A DNA stretch of 64,000 nt from an uncultured Lachnospiraceae bacterium (GCA_934293575.1 CAKQYU010000011.1:1-64000), one strand, 5' to 3'. Counted from the first letter of the stretch, positions 7,615-15,543 are shown. Made by a program: numbers and translations. The notes: a model not told the origin generated them from the letters alone.

Positions 7615-8139
7615 GTGGTACTTGAAACAGCGCGGTTACTATTAAGGGAATATACTTTGGCAGATATTGATGTACTGTTTGAAATCCTGTCCGATGCAGA
7701 AACCATGCAGCATTATCCTAAACCTTATGACGAAGAGATGACAAAGCACTGGATTGAATGGAATATTCAGAATTATCAAAAATATGGTTTTGGTATATGG
7801 GCTGTAATCTTAAAGGAAAATGGCAAATTTATTGGCGATTGTGGGATGACCATTCAAAGTATCGATGGAGAATTGCTTCCGGAAATTGGATATCACATTC
7901 ATAAGAGATATTGGAGAAAAGGATTTGGGAGCGAAGCTGCAAGAGCGGTTAGAGACTGGGCATTCGAAAATACGGAATATAATTGTTTGTACTCCTATAT
8001 GAAATATACAAATGTTGGATCATATTCTACCGCGATTGCGAATGGAATGAAAAAGGTAAAGGAGTATCCCGATGCAAAGAATGAGATTTCATACGCGTAT
8101 GCTATAACACGAGAAGAATGGAACCAACTTAACCGATAA
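7615..8139 (+). CDS. GNAT N-acetyltransferase
   Basis: A 174-residue acetyltransferase starting LETARLLLREYTLADID. The acetyl-CoA region EIGYHIHKRYWRKGFGSEAA lies at about residues 88-107, followed by SYSTAIANGMKKV. GTG 7615 is seven bases after GGAGG, whereas the ATG at 7609 is only one base after it, so GTG is the more likely start. It is the last module of the array. Its TAA stop is part of degenerate boundary copy J. Substrate unknown. Confidence 0.8.
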   Translation: MVLETARLLLREYTLADIDVLFEILSDAETMQHYPKPYDEEMTKHWIEWNIQNYQKYGFGIWAVILKENGKFIGDCGMTIQSIDGELLPEIGYHIHKRYWRKGFGSEAARAVRDWAFENTEYNCLYSYMKYTNVGSYSTAIANGMKKVKEYPDAKNEISYAYAITREEWNQLNR

Positions 8140-8159
8140 ATCGATGTTTGCCGGATTAA
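8138..8159 (+). repeat. degenerate cassette boundary repeat J
   Basis: AAATCGATGTTTGCCGGATTAA matches the left arm and centre of copy D at 16 of 22 positions and, like A and D, starts inside a TAA stop codon. It marks the right-hand end of the array. Confidence 0.4.
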
Positions 8160-8190
8160 TGATATAAAAAAATATTATTAGAGCAGGTAA

Positions 8191-8228
8191 CAAGCAGGTG
8201 GTAATATAACAGACTGCCTGCCTTTTTA
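8191..8228 (+). terminator. likely terminator with conserved loop
   Basis: AAGCAGG pairs with CCTGCC-TT (one bulge) before five T residues. The loop GTGGTAATATAACAGAC repeats that of the terminator at 6048-6088. Confidence 0.5.
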
Positions 8229-8334
8229 TGTTTATATGATATGAAAATGCTAAAACGTCTATAAGATATTTAGGTATTTATTAACCAAAATATCTTTTAA
8301 GTGGAAACTATGATGTAATCGAGGTTGCTATAAT

Positions 8335-8352
8335 TTGTTAAATATGTTACAA
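8335..8352. promoter_or_regulatory. Rex-like operator upstream of fucO
   Basis: TTGTTAAATATGTTACAA resembles the Rex site TTGTTAA-N4-TTAACAA, with the right half-site two bases off. Thirty bases on, AATTTGT-TAT-ACAAATT (8371-8387) is a perfect 7-bp inverted repeat that overlaps a possible -35 (TTGTTA, 8374). Rex represses NADH-linked alcohol dehydrogenases in many Firmicutes. The rest of the 8140-8448 gap is AT-rich with nothing else seen. Confidence 0.4.
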
Positions 8353-8448
8353 TTATTTTTGTGATTAAGCAATTTGTTATACAAATTTCACATAATATAT
8401 GAATTTTGTATACAGACAGGAATTGTGTGGTTGAAAGGAGAATGAATT

Positions 8449-9594
8449 ATGGCAGTGAATCGTTTTGTATTGAATGGAATTTCTTATCATGGACACGGCG
8501 CAATTAATGAGATTCCGGGTATTGTGAAATCAAAGGGATTTAAGAAGGCGTTTGTGGCGTCTGATCCGGATCTGGTGAAGTTTGGCGTGACAGCAAAGGT
8601 TACCGATCTGTTGAAGGAAAATGGCATAGAATATGAGTTGTATTCTGATATCAAGCCGAACCCGACTATTGAGAATGTGTTGCATGGTGTCGATGCGTAT
8701 AAGGCTTCGGAAGCGGATTTTATGATTACCATTGGCGGTGGTTCCTCTATGGATACAGGAAAAGCAATCGGTATTATTATCAACAATCCGGAATATGCAG
8801 ATGTTCGTTCTTTGGAGGGCGTTGCACCAACGAAGAAGAGAACCGTATTTACAATTGCGGTACCTACAACCGGTGGTACGGGCGCAGAGTCAACCATCAA
8901 TTATGTAATTACGGATGTAGAGAAGAAGCGTAAATTTGTATGTGTAGATCCGAATGATATCCCGGATGTGGCAGTGGTTGATCCGGATATGATGGCATCA
9001 ATGCCGAAGGGATTGACTGCATCAACAGGAATGGATGCACTCACACATGCGATTGAAGGTTATACAACCGCAGGAGCATGGGAACTGTCAGATTGCTTGG
9101 ATTTAGAGGCAATCAAGCTGATTGCAGCAAACTTGAGAAAAGCGGTAGAGAACGATCCGGATGGTCGTGAGGGCATGGCACTTGCACAGTATGTAACAGC
9201 GATGGCATATTCCAATGTAGGACTTGGAATTGCACATTCTATGGCACATACACTTGGTGCGGTATATGATACACCTCATGGTGTAGCCTGCGCGATGATG
9301 CTTCCGATTGTAATGGAGTTCAATAAAGAATATACAGGAGAAAAGTACAAATCTATAGCAGAAGCATTTGGAATTGATACGACAGGCATGGATCAGGCAA
9401 CCTACAGACAGGCTGCAATCGATGCGGTTCAGCAGTTGTCTATCGATGTTGGAATCCCGACAAAGCTGGAGAAACTGAAGGAAGAAGATCTTCCATTCTT
9501 GTGTGAATCAGCCGCAGCAGATGCATGTGCACCGGGTAATCCTAGACCGGCAAGTTTAGAGCAGTTTGAGGAGATGTTCCGTAAGCTGATGTAA
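8449..9594 (+). CDS. fucO: lactaldehyde reductase (iron-containing alcohol dehydrogenase)
   Basis: A 381-residue group III Fe-dependent alcohol dehydrogenase that follows E. coli FucO almost end to end (382 residues). It interconverts L-lactaldehyde and 1,2-propanediol with NAD(H) in fucose or rhamnose fermentation. The cofactor loop GGGSSMDTGKA lies at about 96-106. The metal ligands Asp196, His200, His263 and His277 are all present (DALTH, HSMAH, TPHG). It stands alone with its own promoter region; no propanediol-pathway neighbours are in view, so a more general aldehyde-reducing role is possible. Confidence 0.9.
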   Translation: MAVNRFVLNGISYHGHGAINEIPGIVKSKGFKKAFVASDPDLVKFGVTAKVTDLLKENGIEYELYSDIKPNPTIENVLHGVDAYKASEADFMITIGGGSSMDTGKAIGIIINNPEYADVRSLEGVAPTKKRTVFTIAVPTTGGTGAESTINYVITDVEKKRKFVCVDPNDIPDVAVVDPDMMASMPKGLTASTGMDALTHAIEGYTTAGAWELSDCLDLEAIKLIAANLRKAVENDPDGREGMALAQYVTAMAYSNVGLGIAHSMAHTLGAVYDTPHGVACAMMLPIVMEFNKEYTGEKYKSIAEAFGIDTTGMDQATYRQAAIDAVQQLSIDVGIPTKLEKLKEEDLPFLCESAAADACAPGNPRPASLEQFEEMFRKLM

Positions 9595-9812
9595 GCAGTT
9601 GTGGGATGATTGCAAATTAAAACATAGATACACAATGAAACTATAAAATTGAATTTCTAAATTATAAGAGGAGTCTTCATCTTGGTGATGTCATTTATCA
9701 TAGATGTTGGCTCCTTTCCTATGTGAGATTCAACCGGATGAAGACGAAGTATAATAAGATTATTGTAATACTTTGTTTTTGCATAAGAATAAAAAGGAGT
9801 TTAAGAGTTGTT

Positions 9813-10541
9813 ATGAGTAATCCATTTACCAATTTAACCAAAAAAGAATGGGGATTTTGGATGTGTTCCCTGATTATCATGATTGCATCTAATGTTTTGT
9901 CCGGAGACTTTGATGTACTGACATTGATTGCTGCATGTATAGGTGTGACATCCTTAATTTTTGCTGCAAAGGGAAATGTCTGGTCTCAGATTTTAATGAT
10001 AATATTCAGCATACTTTATGGAATTATTTCATGGCAGTTTCGATATTGGGGAGAAATGATTACATATCTTGGTATGACAATGCCCATGGCAATATGGTCA
10101 ACCATTACATGGATAAAGAACCCATCTGCCAGCGGGAAAGAAGTTGAAATTCAAAAATTAACAAAGAAACATGTAATTTTACTGATAATCAGTGGTATTG
10201 TTGTTACTGCACTGTTTTTTGAAATTTTACGAGTACTAAATACGCCCAATATTGTATTTAGCACAATATCCGTGACAACCAGTTTTTTTGCGGCATCATT
10301 GACAATGCTAAGGTCATCTTATTATGCAATGGGATATGCCACGAATGATATTGTTTTAATTATATTATGGATTCTGGCGTCAATTCATGAACCACGGTAT
10401 ATCTCGGTTACCATTATTTTTGTCATTTTCTTTTGCTATGATATGTATGGATTTGTCAGTTGGAAGAAACGGGAAGTCATGTCTTGTTGTTCAAGGGGCG
10501 AGGCAGACAGGAAATACATTAATCTTTTTGAAGAAGCGTAA
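9813..10541 (+). CDS. pnuC: PnuC-type nicotinamide riboside transporter with foreign C-terminal tail
   Basis: A 242-residue membrane protein with about seven spans and PnuC hallmarks WSTITWIKNP near residue 105 and YDMYGFVSWKK near the end. PnuC imports nicotinamide riboside by facilitated diffusion. The body probably ends at SWKKRE; the last ~20 residues, Cys- and Glu-rich and unlike a PnuC tail, are out-of-frame translation of a broken AAA ATPase gene (10462-10617). ATG 9813 has AAGGAG 14 bases upstream, a rather long spacing. Confidence 0.8.
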   Translation: MSNPFTNLTKKEWGFWMCSLIIMIASNVLSGDFDVLTLIAACIGVTSLIFAAKGNVWSQILMIIFSILYGIISWQFRYWGEMITYLGMTMPMAIWSTITWIKNPSASGKEVEIQKLTKKHVILLIISGIVVTALFFEILRVLNTPNIVFSTISVTTSFFAASLTMLRSSYYAMGYATNDIVLIILWILASIHEPRYISVTIIFVIFFCYDMYGFVSWKKREVMSCCSRGEADRKYINLFEEA

Positions 10542-10617
10542 AGATATTTCTTGTGGATATAAGTTTGTTGGTGGAAATGTAGGGATAAAGGAGAAAATGC
10601 AAGAAATTTTCCTTTGA
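10462..10617 (+). pseudogene. remnant of an AAA_14/DUF4143-type ATPase
   Basis: In the +1 frame relative to pnuC, codons read GRNGKSCLVVQGARQTGNT, which is the Walker A region of the GARQxGKT class of AAA_14 ATPases with Lys changed to Asn. About 30 more residues can be read as a decayed continuation before a stop at 10617. Nothing else of the ATPase remains. It begins inside pnuC, at a possible junction near a shared W-K-K-R stretch. Confidence 0.6.
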
Positions 10618-10651
10618 CTTTTTCAAAAAAGAAAAATATAATAACCTTTGA

Positions 10652-10698
10652 ACGAGTAGCAGACTAGCGTAAATCCAGTTTTGTTACTCGTTTTTTTT
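10652..10698 (+). terminator. rho-independent terminator
   Basis: ACGAGTAGCA pairs with TTGTTACTCGT before a run of eight T. The loop contains GCGTAAATCCAG, shared with the terminator at 17976-18017. Confidence 0.8.
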
Positions 10699-10725
10699 AT
10701 GCAGAAAAAGGAGGATTAAGTTAAG

Positions 10726-10881
10726 ATGGCAGAAAGTAATAGGATGAAGGAAGTGCCGGTAAATAAGCTCATGGTTCAGATGGGAGTTTCCCTGATCTGG
10801 TGGGCATTTCCAATAACTGAGGTTATTTCATGTCTGGTAGGATATGTATTTTTAAAGAGAATTATTACAAGCTACATCTGA
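10726..10881 (+). pseudogene. MATE efflux transporter reduced to its two ends
   Basis: A 51-codon frame with a proper GGAGG site. The first ~20 residues ([16 protein letters not shown]) are the usual N-terminus of a MATE family pump. The rest ([19 protein letters not shown], then FLKRI) is the last membrane helix of the same family. The ~400 residues between are missing but the join stays in frame. It cannot transport. Like the recombinase at 1676, only the extreme ends survive. Confidence 0.65.
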
Positions 10882-10903
10882 CAATATGCTTATGAAAAGG
10901 CAG

Positions 10904-10939
10904 TTGACATTTAAAATTGAATGACGTAAACTTGTTTAC
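10904..10939 (+). promoter_or_regulatory. promoter with overlapping palindrome, probable marR operator
   Basis: TTGACA (10904-10909), 17 bases, TAAACT (10927-10932). The perfect palindrome GTAAACTTGTTTAC (10926-10939) covers the -10 box, as expected for a repressor site. The nearest downstream gene is marR at 11239. Confidence 0.6.
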
Positions 10940-10990
10940 AAATAAACAGTTCATTGATGAACAATTCAAAGGTGAACTGTTTATTTTTTT
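10940..10990 (+). terminator. leader terminator or attenuator
   Basis: AAATAAACAGTTCA and TGAACTGTTTATTT form a perfect 14-bp stem with a 19-base loop and a T run. It starts right after the promoter at 10904, so it would stop transcripts almost at once unless bypassed. Confidence 0.75.
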
Positions 10991-10999
10991 GCAGACAAA

Positions 11000-11207
11000 G
11001 GGGCGCAGCGAAACGCTTTTTCTTTTTTGTGCACATTTAATATATATAACGCAGGCGCGCTTGCGCTTCATCCGCACACAGCGGTACTAAACTTGGGATT
11101 CGCTAACGCTCTCTCTCGTTAAGTACCGGTGTGCTACAAGAGCCTGCTTATATATCATATTAAAGTTTGCACAAATGACCGAAGATTACGGGCGTTTCGC
11201 GAGTGCC
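11000..11207. mobile_element. MITE-like / structured element, copy 1
   Basis: About 208 bp of nested inverted repeats: GCGAAACGC (11008) with GCGTTTCGC (11192), TGTGCAC...TTTGCACA, GCAGGC (11051) with GCCTGC (11142), GCACAC (11074) with GTGTGC (11129), and GGTAC (11083) with GTACC (11123). The core CGCTTGCGCTTCATCCGC is identical in copy 2 at 43482-43685. No coding capacity; it sits between the hairpin at 10940 and the marR ribosome binding site, filling the rest of this gap. Confidence 0.75.
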
Positions 11208-11238
11208 TGCATAGTAGAAATGGAAGGAGGAATTACAG

Positions 11239-11697
11239 TTGAGTGAAGAACGGATTTACATAGGTCATCAAATCCACAAGCTGGATCGCTCTATATCAAA
11301 ATTGCTGGAAAAACGAGTGAAGGCAGCAGGTATAGATGAAGTAACCCTGATGCATGGATGGATTTTAAGATATCTGTATGAGCATGAAGAAAAGGAGACA
11401 TATCAGAAGGATATTGAAAAATATTTTGGCATCTGTCGTTCGGCTGTGACCAATATTATTCAGGCATTAGAAAAGAAGGGACAGGTTTGTAGAACCTCTG
11501 TTGAAAGTGATGCCAGGTTAAAAAAGGTAACATTGACAGAAGAGGGAAGAGTGAGCCATGAAAAATTGGGAGAGATTTTTATGGATTTAGATGATAATCT
11601 GATGAAAGGAATTTCCCATGAAGAACTACAGTCTTTTATGAATGTAGTGGATAAGGTTTACCGAAATGTTGAAAGGATGAAAGGAGAGAATCTATGA
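11239..11697 (+). CDS. MarR-family transcriptional regulator
   Basis: A 152-residue winged-helix regulator. The recognition helix lies in GICRSAVTNIIQALEKKG (about 70-87) and the wing in SVESDARLKKVTLTEEG. MarR proteins are dimeric repressors released by small ligands. The start is TTG 11239, eight bases after GGAGG. It overlaps the next ABC gene by four bases (ATGA), so it very likely controls the exporter that follows and probably itself through the palindrome at 10926. Confidence 0.88.
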   Translation: MSEERIYIGHQIHKLDRSISKLLEKRVKAAGIDEVTLMHGWILRYLYEHEEKETYQKDIEKYFGICRSAVTNIIQALEKKGQVCRTSVESDARLKKVTLTEEGRVSHEKLGEIFMDLDDNLMKGISHEELQSFMNVVDKVYRNVERMKGENL

Positions 11698-13445
11698 TTC
11701 GTACTTTATTGAAAGAAGTAAAAGAGTATAAGGCGGCATCTATTGCAACACCGATTTTTATGATTCTGGAAGTACTATTTGAAACATTGATTCCGTTTTT
11801 GATGGCATCCATTATTGACAAGGGTGTGAATACTGGCGATATTCATCATATTTATAAGGTTGGAGCCATTATGATTGTTGCCGCTTCCTTAGGTCTGATT
11901 GCGGGAATGGCGGGAGGACGTTACGGAGCCAAGGCTTCCGCAGGCTTTGCAAAGAATTTAAGAAATACTATGTTTGACCATATTCAGACATATTCCTTTG
12001 CAAATATTGATCATTTCAGTACAGCAGGCCTGGTTACCCGTCTGACAACGGATGTTACAAATGTACAGAATTCCTATCAGATGATTTTACGAATGATGAT
12101 GCGGGCGCCGGCAAGTATGATTTGTGCTATGGTTATGGCATTTACCATTAATGCCAGACTGGCAAGCATTTATCTGGTTGCGGTTATTATTTTAGGAACG
12201 ATTTTGTTCTTTATTATCCGTCATGCAACCGCATATTTTCAGCAGGCATTTCCAAAATATGATGCGTTAAATGCCTCCGTTCAGGAAAATGTATCTGCAA
12301 TTCGTGTTGTGAAGGCTTATGTAAGAGAAGAAGAGGAGACCACAAAGTTTCAGCGTGCAAGTAGGAATATATATGATATTTTCGTAAAAGCGGAACGTAA
12401 TGTAATCTTAAATTCACCAATTATGATGTTTACGGTTTATACTTGTATTATTTTAATTAGCTGGCTTGGAGCAAAGATGATTGTTGTTGGTTCCCTGACA
12501 ACAGGAGAACTGATGAGCCTTCTGACCTATTGCATGAATATTTTGATGAGTCTGATGATGCTTTCTATGGTTTTTGTTATGATTTCCATGAGTATGGCGA
12601 GTATGCGCCGTATTGCGGAGGTATTGGATGAGACAACGGATATTCAAAATCCGGAGCAGCCGGTTTATGAGGTTGCAGATGGCAGTATTCAATTTAAGAA
12701 TGTGAACTTCTCCTATAAGCAGGATAGCGCAGAGAAGGTTTTGAAAAATATTAATCTGGACATTCATTCCGGAGAGACTATCGGAATTATCGGTGGAACC
12801 GGTAGTGCAAAAACAAGTCTGGTAAATCTGATCAGCCGTCTTTATGATGTGACATCCGGAGAGATACTGGTTGGTGGAAGAAATGTAAAAGAATACGATT
12901 TGGAAACCCTAAGAAATCAGGTATCCGTTGTGTTGCAAAACAATGTATTGTTTACCGGAAGTATTCTGGATAACTTACGTTGGGGAAATAAAGATGCAAC
13001 GGATGAAGAATGTATGGAGGCATGTAGGCTTGCCTGTGCAGATGAATTTATTGAACGTTTTCCGGATAAATATAACACCCATATTGAACAGGGTGGAAAT
13101 AATGTATCCGGTGGGCAGAAGCAAAGATTATGTATTGCCAGAGCATTGTTAAAGAAACCAAAAATTCTGATTTTAGATGACAGTACAAGCGCAGTTGATA
13201 CGGCTACCGATGCCAGAATCCGTCGCGCATTCCGGGAAGAGATTCCGGATACAACGAAGCTGATTATTGCACAGCGTGTATCCAGTGTGCAGGATGCAGA
13301 TCGTATCATCGTCATGGAGGAAGGCCAGATACACGGCTTTGGAACCCATGAAGAACTTCTTCAATCGAATGAGATTTATCGCGAAGTATATGAATCCCAG
13401 ACCCAGGGTGGAGGGGATTTTGATGAAAATGGAGGTGAAGCATAA
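11694..13445 (+). CDS. ABC exporter half-transporter, degenerate-site subunit
   Basis: A 583-residue fusion of a six-span permease domain (about 1-310) and an ATPase domain. Walker A reads GGTGSAKTS, with Ala for the usual Gly before Lys; the signature is VSGGQKQR; Walker B is LILDDSTSAVD, with Asp instead of the catalytic Glu. That is the pattern of the inactive site in heterodimeric exporters such as BmrCD, LmrCD and TM287/288. The partner at 13445 has intact motifs. Probable role: drug or lipid-like substrate export, controlled by the MarR upstream. Confidence 0.9.
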   Translation: MIRTLLKEVKEYKAASIATPIFMILEVLFETLIPFLMASIIDKGVNTGDIHHIYKVGAIMIVAASLGLIAGMAGGRYGAKASAGFAKNLRNTMFDHIQTYSFANIDHFSTAGLVTRLTTDVTNVQNSYQMILRMMMRAPASMICAMVMAFTINARLASIYLVAVIILGTILFFIIRHATAYFQQAFPKYDALNASVQENVSAIRVVKAYVREEEETTKFQRASRNIYDIFVKAERNVILNSPIMMFTVYTCIILISWLGAKMIVVGSLTTGELMSLLTYCMNILMSLMMLSMVFVMISMSMASMRRIAEVLDETTDIQNPEQPVYEVADGSIQFKNVNFSYKQDSAEKVLKNINLDIHSGETIGIIGGTGSAKTSLVNLISRLYDVTSGEILVGGRNVKEYDLETLRNQVSVVLQNNVLFTGSILDNLRWGNKDATDEECMEACRLACADEFIERFPDKYNTHIEQGGNNVSGGQKQRLCIARALLKKPKILILDDSTSAVDTATDARIRRAFREEIPDTTKLIIAQRVSSVQDADRIIVMEEGQIHGFGTHEELLQSNEIYREVYESQTQGGGDFDENGGEA

Positions 13446-15346
13446 TGCCGGGACCTATGAGAAAACCAACAGGTAAAAATAAAGTGAAAAATCCGGGAAA
13501 GCTTTTGGCTCGTCTGATGCAGTATGTTTTCCGGGATTATAAATTACATTGTATCATAGTGTTTGTTCTTATTTTTGTCGGAGTCATTGCAAATGTGCAG
13601 GGAACGATGTTTACAAAGGATTTGATTGATAAATATATCACACCGTTTTTATTATCTACGGATACACCGAATTTTTCGCCCCTTGCCCATGCAATCGGAA
13701 GGGTTGCCGTATTTTACGGAATCGGAGTTGTTGCAACCTATGCCTATAACCGTATTATGATTAATGTGACACAGGGAACGTTGATGAACCTGAGAAATGA
13801 TTTGTTTGAGCATATGGAGAAGCTTCCAATCAAATACTTTGATACCCATGCCCATGGAGATATCATGTCGATTTATACCAATGATATTGATACATTACGT
13901 CAGATGATCAGTCAGAGTATCCCACAAATTATTAACAGTGGATTTACGATTATCAGTGTACTTATCAGTATGTTAATCTTGAATATTCCATTGACAATTG
14001 TAACGCTTGTTATGGTTGCCATTATGATATGGGGTACCAAGAAAGCTGCCGGACAAAGTGGTAAGTATTTCTTGGAACAGCAAAAAAATCTCGGTAAGGT
14101 AAACGGTTATATCGAGGAAATGATGAACGGACAGAAGGTTGTAAAGGTATTCTGTCATGAAGAGGAAAACAAGAAGGAATTTAAAGAATTAAATGAAGCG
14201 CTGTTTGTAAGTGCTGACCGTGCCAATACCTTTGCCAATTTACTGGGACCGCTGAATGCACAGATTGGAAATATCAGTTATGTAATCTGTGCCATTGTAG
14301 GTGGTGTACTTGCACTGAATCATGTAGGTGGTTTTACCCTTGGTGGACTGGCAAGCTTTCTGACCTTTAACAAGAGCTTTAGTATGCCGATTAATCAGGT
14401 CAGCCAGCAGATGAACGCCATTGTAATGGCACTTGCAGGAGCAGAACGAATCTTTACCCTGTTAGGGGAAGAGGTAGAAGTGGATGATGGTTACGTTACT
14501 TTGGTCAATGTAACAGAAGAAAACGGAACCTTAGTTGAGAGTGAAAAACGTACCGGACGCTGGGCGTGGAAGCATGTGCATCAGGCAGATGGCACCGTTG
14601 ATTATGTAGAGCTTCAGGGAAATGTGGTTTTTGACGGTGTTGATTTTGGCTATAATGATGACAAGATTGTGCTGCATGATGTGAAGCTGTATGCAGAACC
14701 GGGACAAAAAATTGCCTTTGTCGGTTCTACCGGAGCCGGTAAGACAACCATTACCAATCTGATTAATCGATTCTACGATATTCAGGACGGAAAGATTCGA
14801 TATGACGGAATTAACATCAATAAAATTAAAAAGGATGACTTACGTCATTCTCTTGGAATTGTATTACAGGATACACATTTATTTACCGGAACCGTGAAAG
14901 AAAATATTCGTTTCGGAAAGCTGGATGCTACGGATGAAGAGATTATCAGCGCTGCAAAGCTGGCAAATGCCGATGGATTTATCCGCAGACTTCCGGATGG
15001 ATATGATACTATGATTGCCGGGGATGGAGCAAACTTAAGTCAGGGACAAAGACAGCTTTTAGCAATCGCCCGGGCGGCAGTAGCCGACCCACCGGTGCTG
15101 ATTTTAGATGAAGCAACCAGTTCCATTGATACACGTACAGAACGAATCATTCAGGAAAGTATGGATCGGTTGATGCAGGGACGTACCACATTTGTAATCG
15201 CACATCGTCTTTCTACGGTTCGTAATTCCGATTGTATCATGGTTCTTGAACAGGGAAGGATTATTGAAAGAGGTACCCATGATCAGTTGATTGAGGAGAA
15301 AGGAAAGTATTATCAGTTATATACGGGAAATGCGATTCCGGCGTAG
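13445..15346 (+). CDS. ABC exporter half-transporter, catalytic subunit
   Basis: A 633-residue permease-ATPase fusion. The ATPase has GSTGAGKTT (Walker A), LSQGQRQ (signature) and LILDEATSSID with the catalytic Glu. An insert between the permease and the ATPase (about residues 350-400) includes KRTGRWAWKHV, seen in the LmrD/BmrD type. The start overlaps the stop of the first subunit (TAATG), implying coupled translation and heterodimer assembly. A strong terminator follows at 15423. Confidence 0.9.
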   Translation: MPGPMRKPTGKNKVKNPGKLLARLMQYVFRDYKLHCIIVFVLIFVGVIANVQGTMFTKDLIDKYITPFLLSTDTPNFSPLAHAIGRVAVFYGIGVVATYAYNRIMINVTQGTLMNLRNDLFEHMEKLPIKYFDTHAHGDIMSIYTNDIDTLRQMISQSIPQIINSGFTIISVLISMLILNIPLTIVTLVMVAIMIWGTKKAAGQSGKYFLEQQKNLGKVNGYIEEMMNGQKVVKVFCHEEENKKEFKELNEALFVSADRANTFANLLGPLNAQIGNISYVICAIVGGVLALNHVGGFTLGGLASFLTFNKSFSMPINQVSQQMNAIVMALAGAERIFTLLGEEVEVDDGYVTLVNVTEENGTLVESEKRTGRWAWKHVHQADGTVDYVELQGNVVFDGVDFGYNDDKIVLHDVKLYAEPGQKIAFVGSTGAGKTTITNLINRFYDIQDGKIRYDGININKIKKDDLRHSLGIVLQDTHLFTGTVKENIRFGKLDATDEEIISAAKLANADGFIRRLPDGYDTMIAGDGANLSQGQRQLLAIARAAVADPPVLILDEATSSIDTRTERIIQESMDRLMQGRTTFVIAHRLSTVRNSDCIMVLEQGRIIERGTHDQLIEEKGKYYQLYTGNAIPA

Positions 15347-15422
15347 GAAATTTTGATGCATAAGGCAAGATAAGGAAGAATTGGTAGAACGGAGGGGATT
15401 ATTTGCCGAGTTCAAATGTTAT

Positions 15423-15458
15423 GAGACTTCATTCGAAAGAATGGGGTCTCTTTTTTTT
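15423..15458 (+). terminator. rho-independent terminator of the marR-ABC operon
   Basis: GAGACTTCATTC and GAATGGGGTCTC pair around GAAA, followed by eight T. Confidence 0.9.
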
Positions 15459-15514
15459 CTATAAATTGTTCATTAGAATGAATCGTCTGCTTTGAATTTA
15501 TCGGAATGGGAAGG

Positions 15515-15543
15515 TTGACATTGAGGTTAGTGCATGCTAACTT
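15515..15543 (+). promoter_or_regulatory. promoter with GTTAG palindrome (site 1)
   Basis: TTGACA (15515-15520), 17 bases, TAACTT (15538-15543). GTTAGTGCATGCTAAC (15526-15541) fills the spacer and forms part of the -10 box. The same arrangement occurs at 18254. It serves the hydrolase gene at 15657. With the terminator at 15423 it accounts for the 15347-15656 gap. Confidence 0.7.

Noticed and set aside
1..8160. Classical integron with attC sites
   Set aside because: No intI gene; the repeats are ~36 bp, lack the conserved GTTRRRY core sites and the bottom-strand fold of attC. The recombinase remnant is Xer/phage-like and dead. I keep the neutral term cassette-like.
9595..9812. Riboswitch before pnuC
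   Set aside because: The GAGGAG...CTCCT hairpin at 9668-9715 looks like a weak terminator of fucO; I could not find conserved blocks of an NAD+, preQ1 or TPP class.
11000..11207. tRNA, 6S, tmRNA or known riboswitch in the structured element
   Set aside because: No cloverleaf, no tag frame and no conserved blocks of known classes; inverted termini and the flanking duplication at copy 2 favour a mobile element.
12214..13364. Minus-strand ORFs across ABC and TPR genes
   Set aside because: Long antisense frames over the ABC exporter, the TPR gene and others lack ribosome binding sites and show no protein family; they mirror the codon usage of the sense genes.
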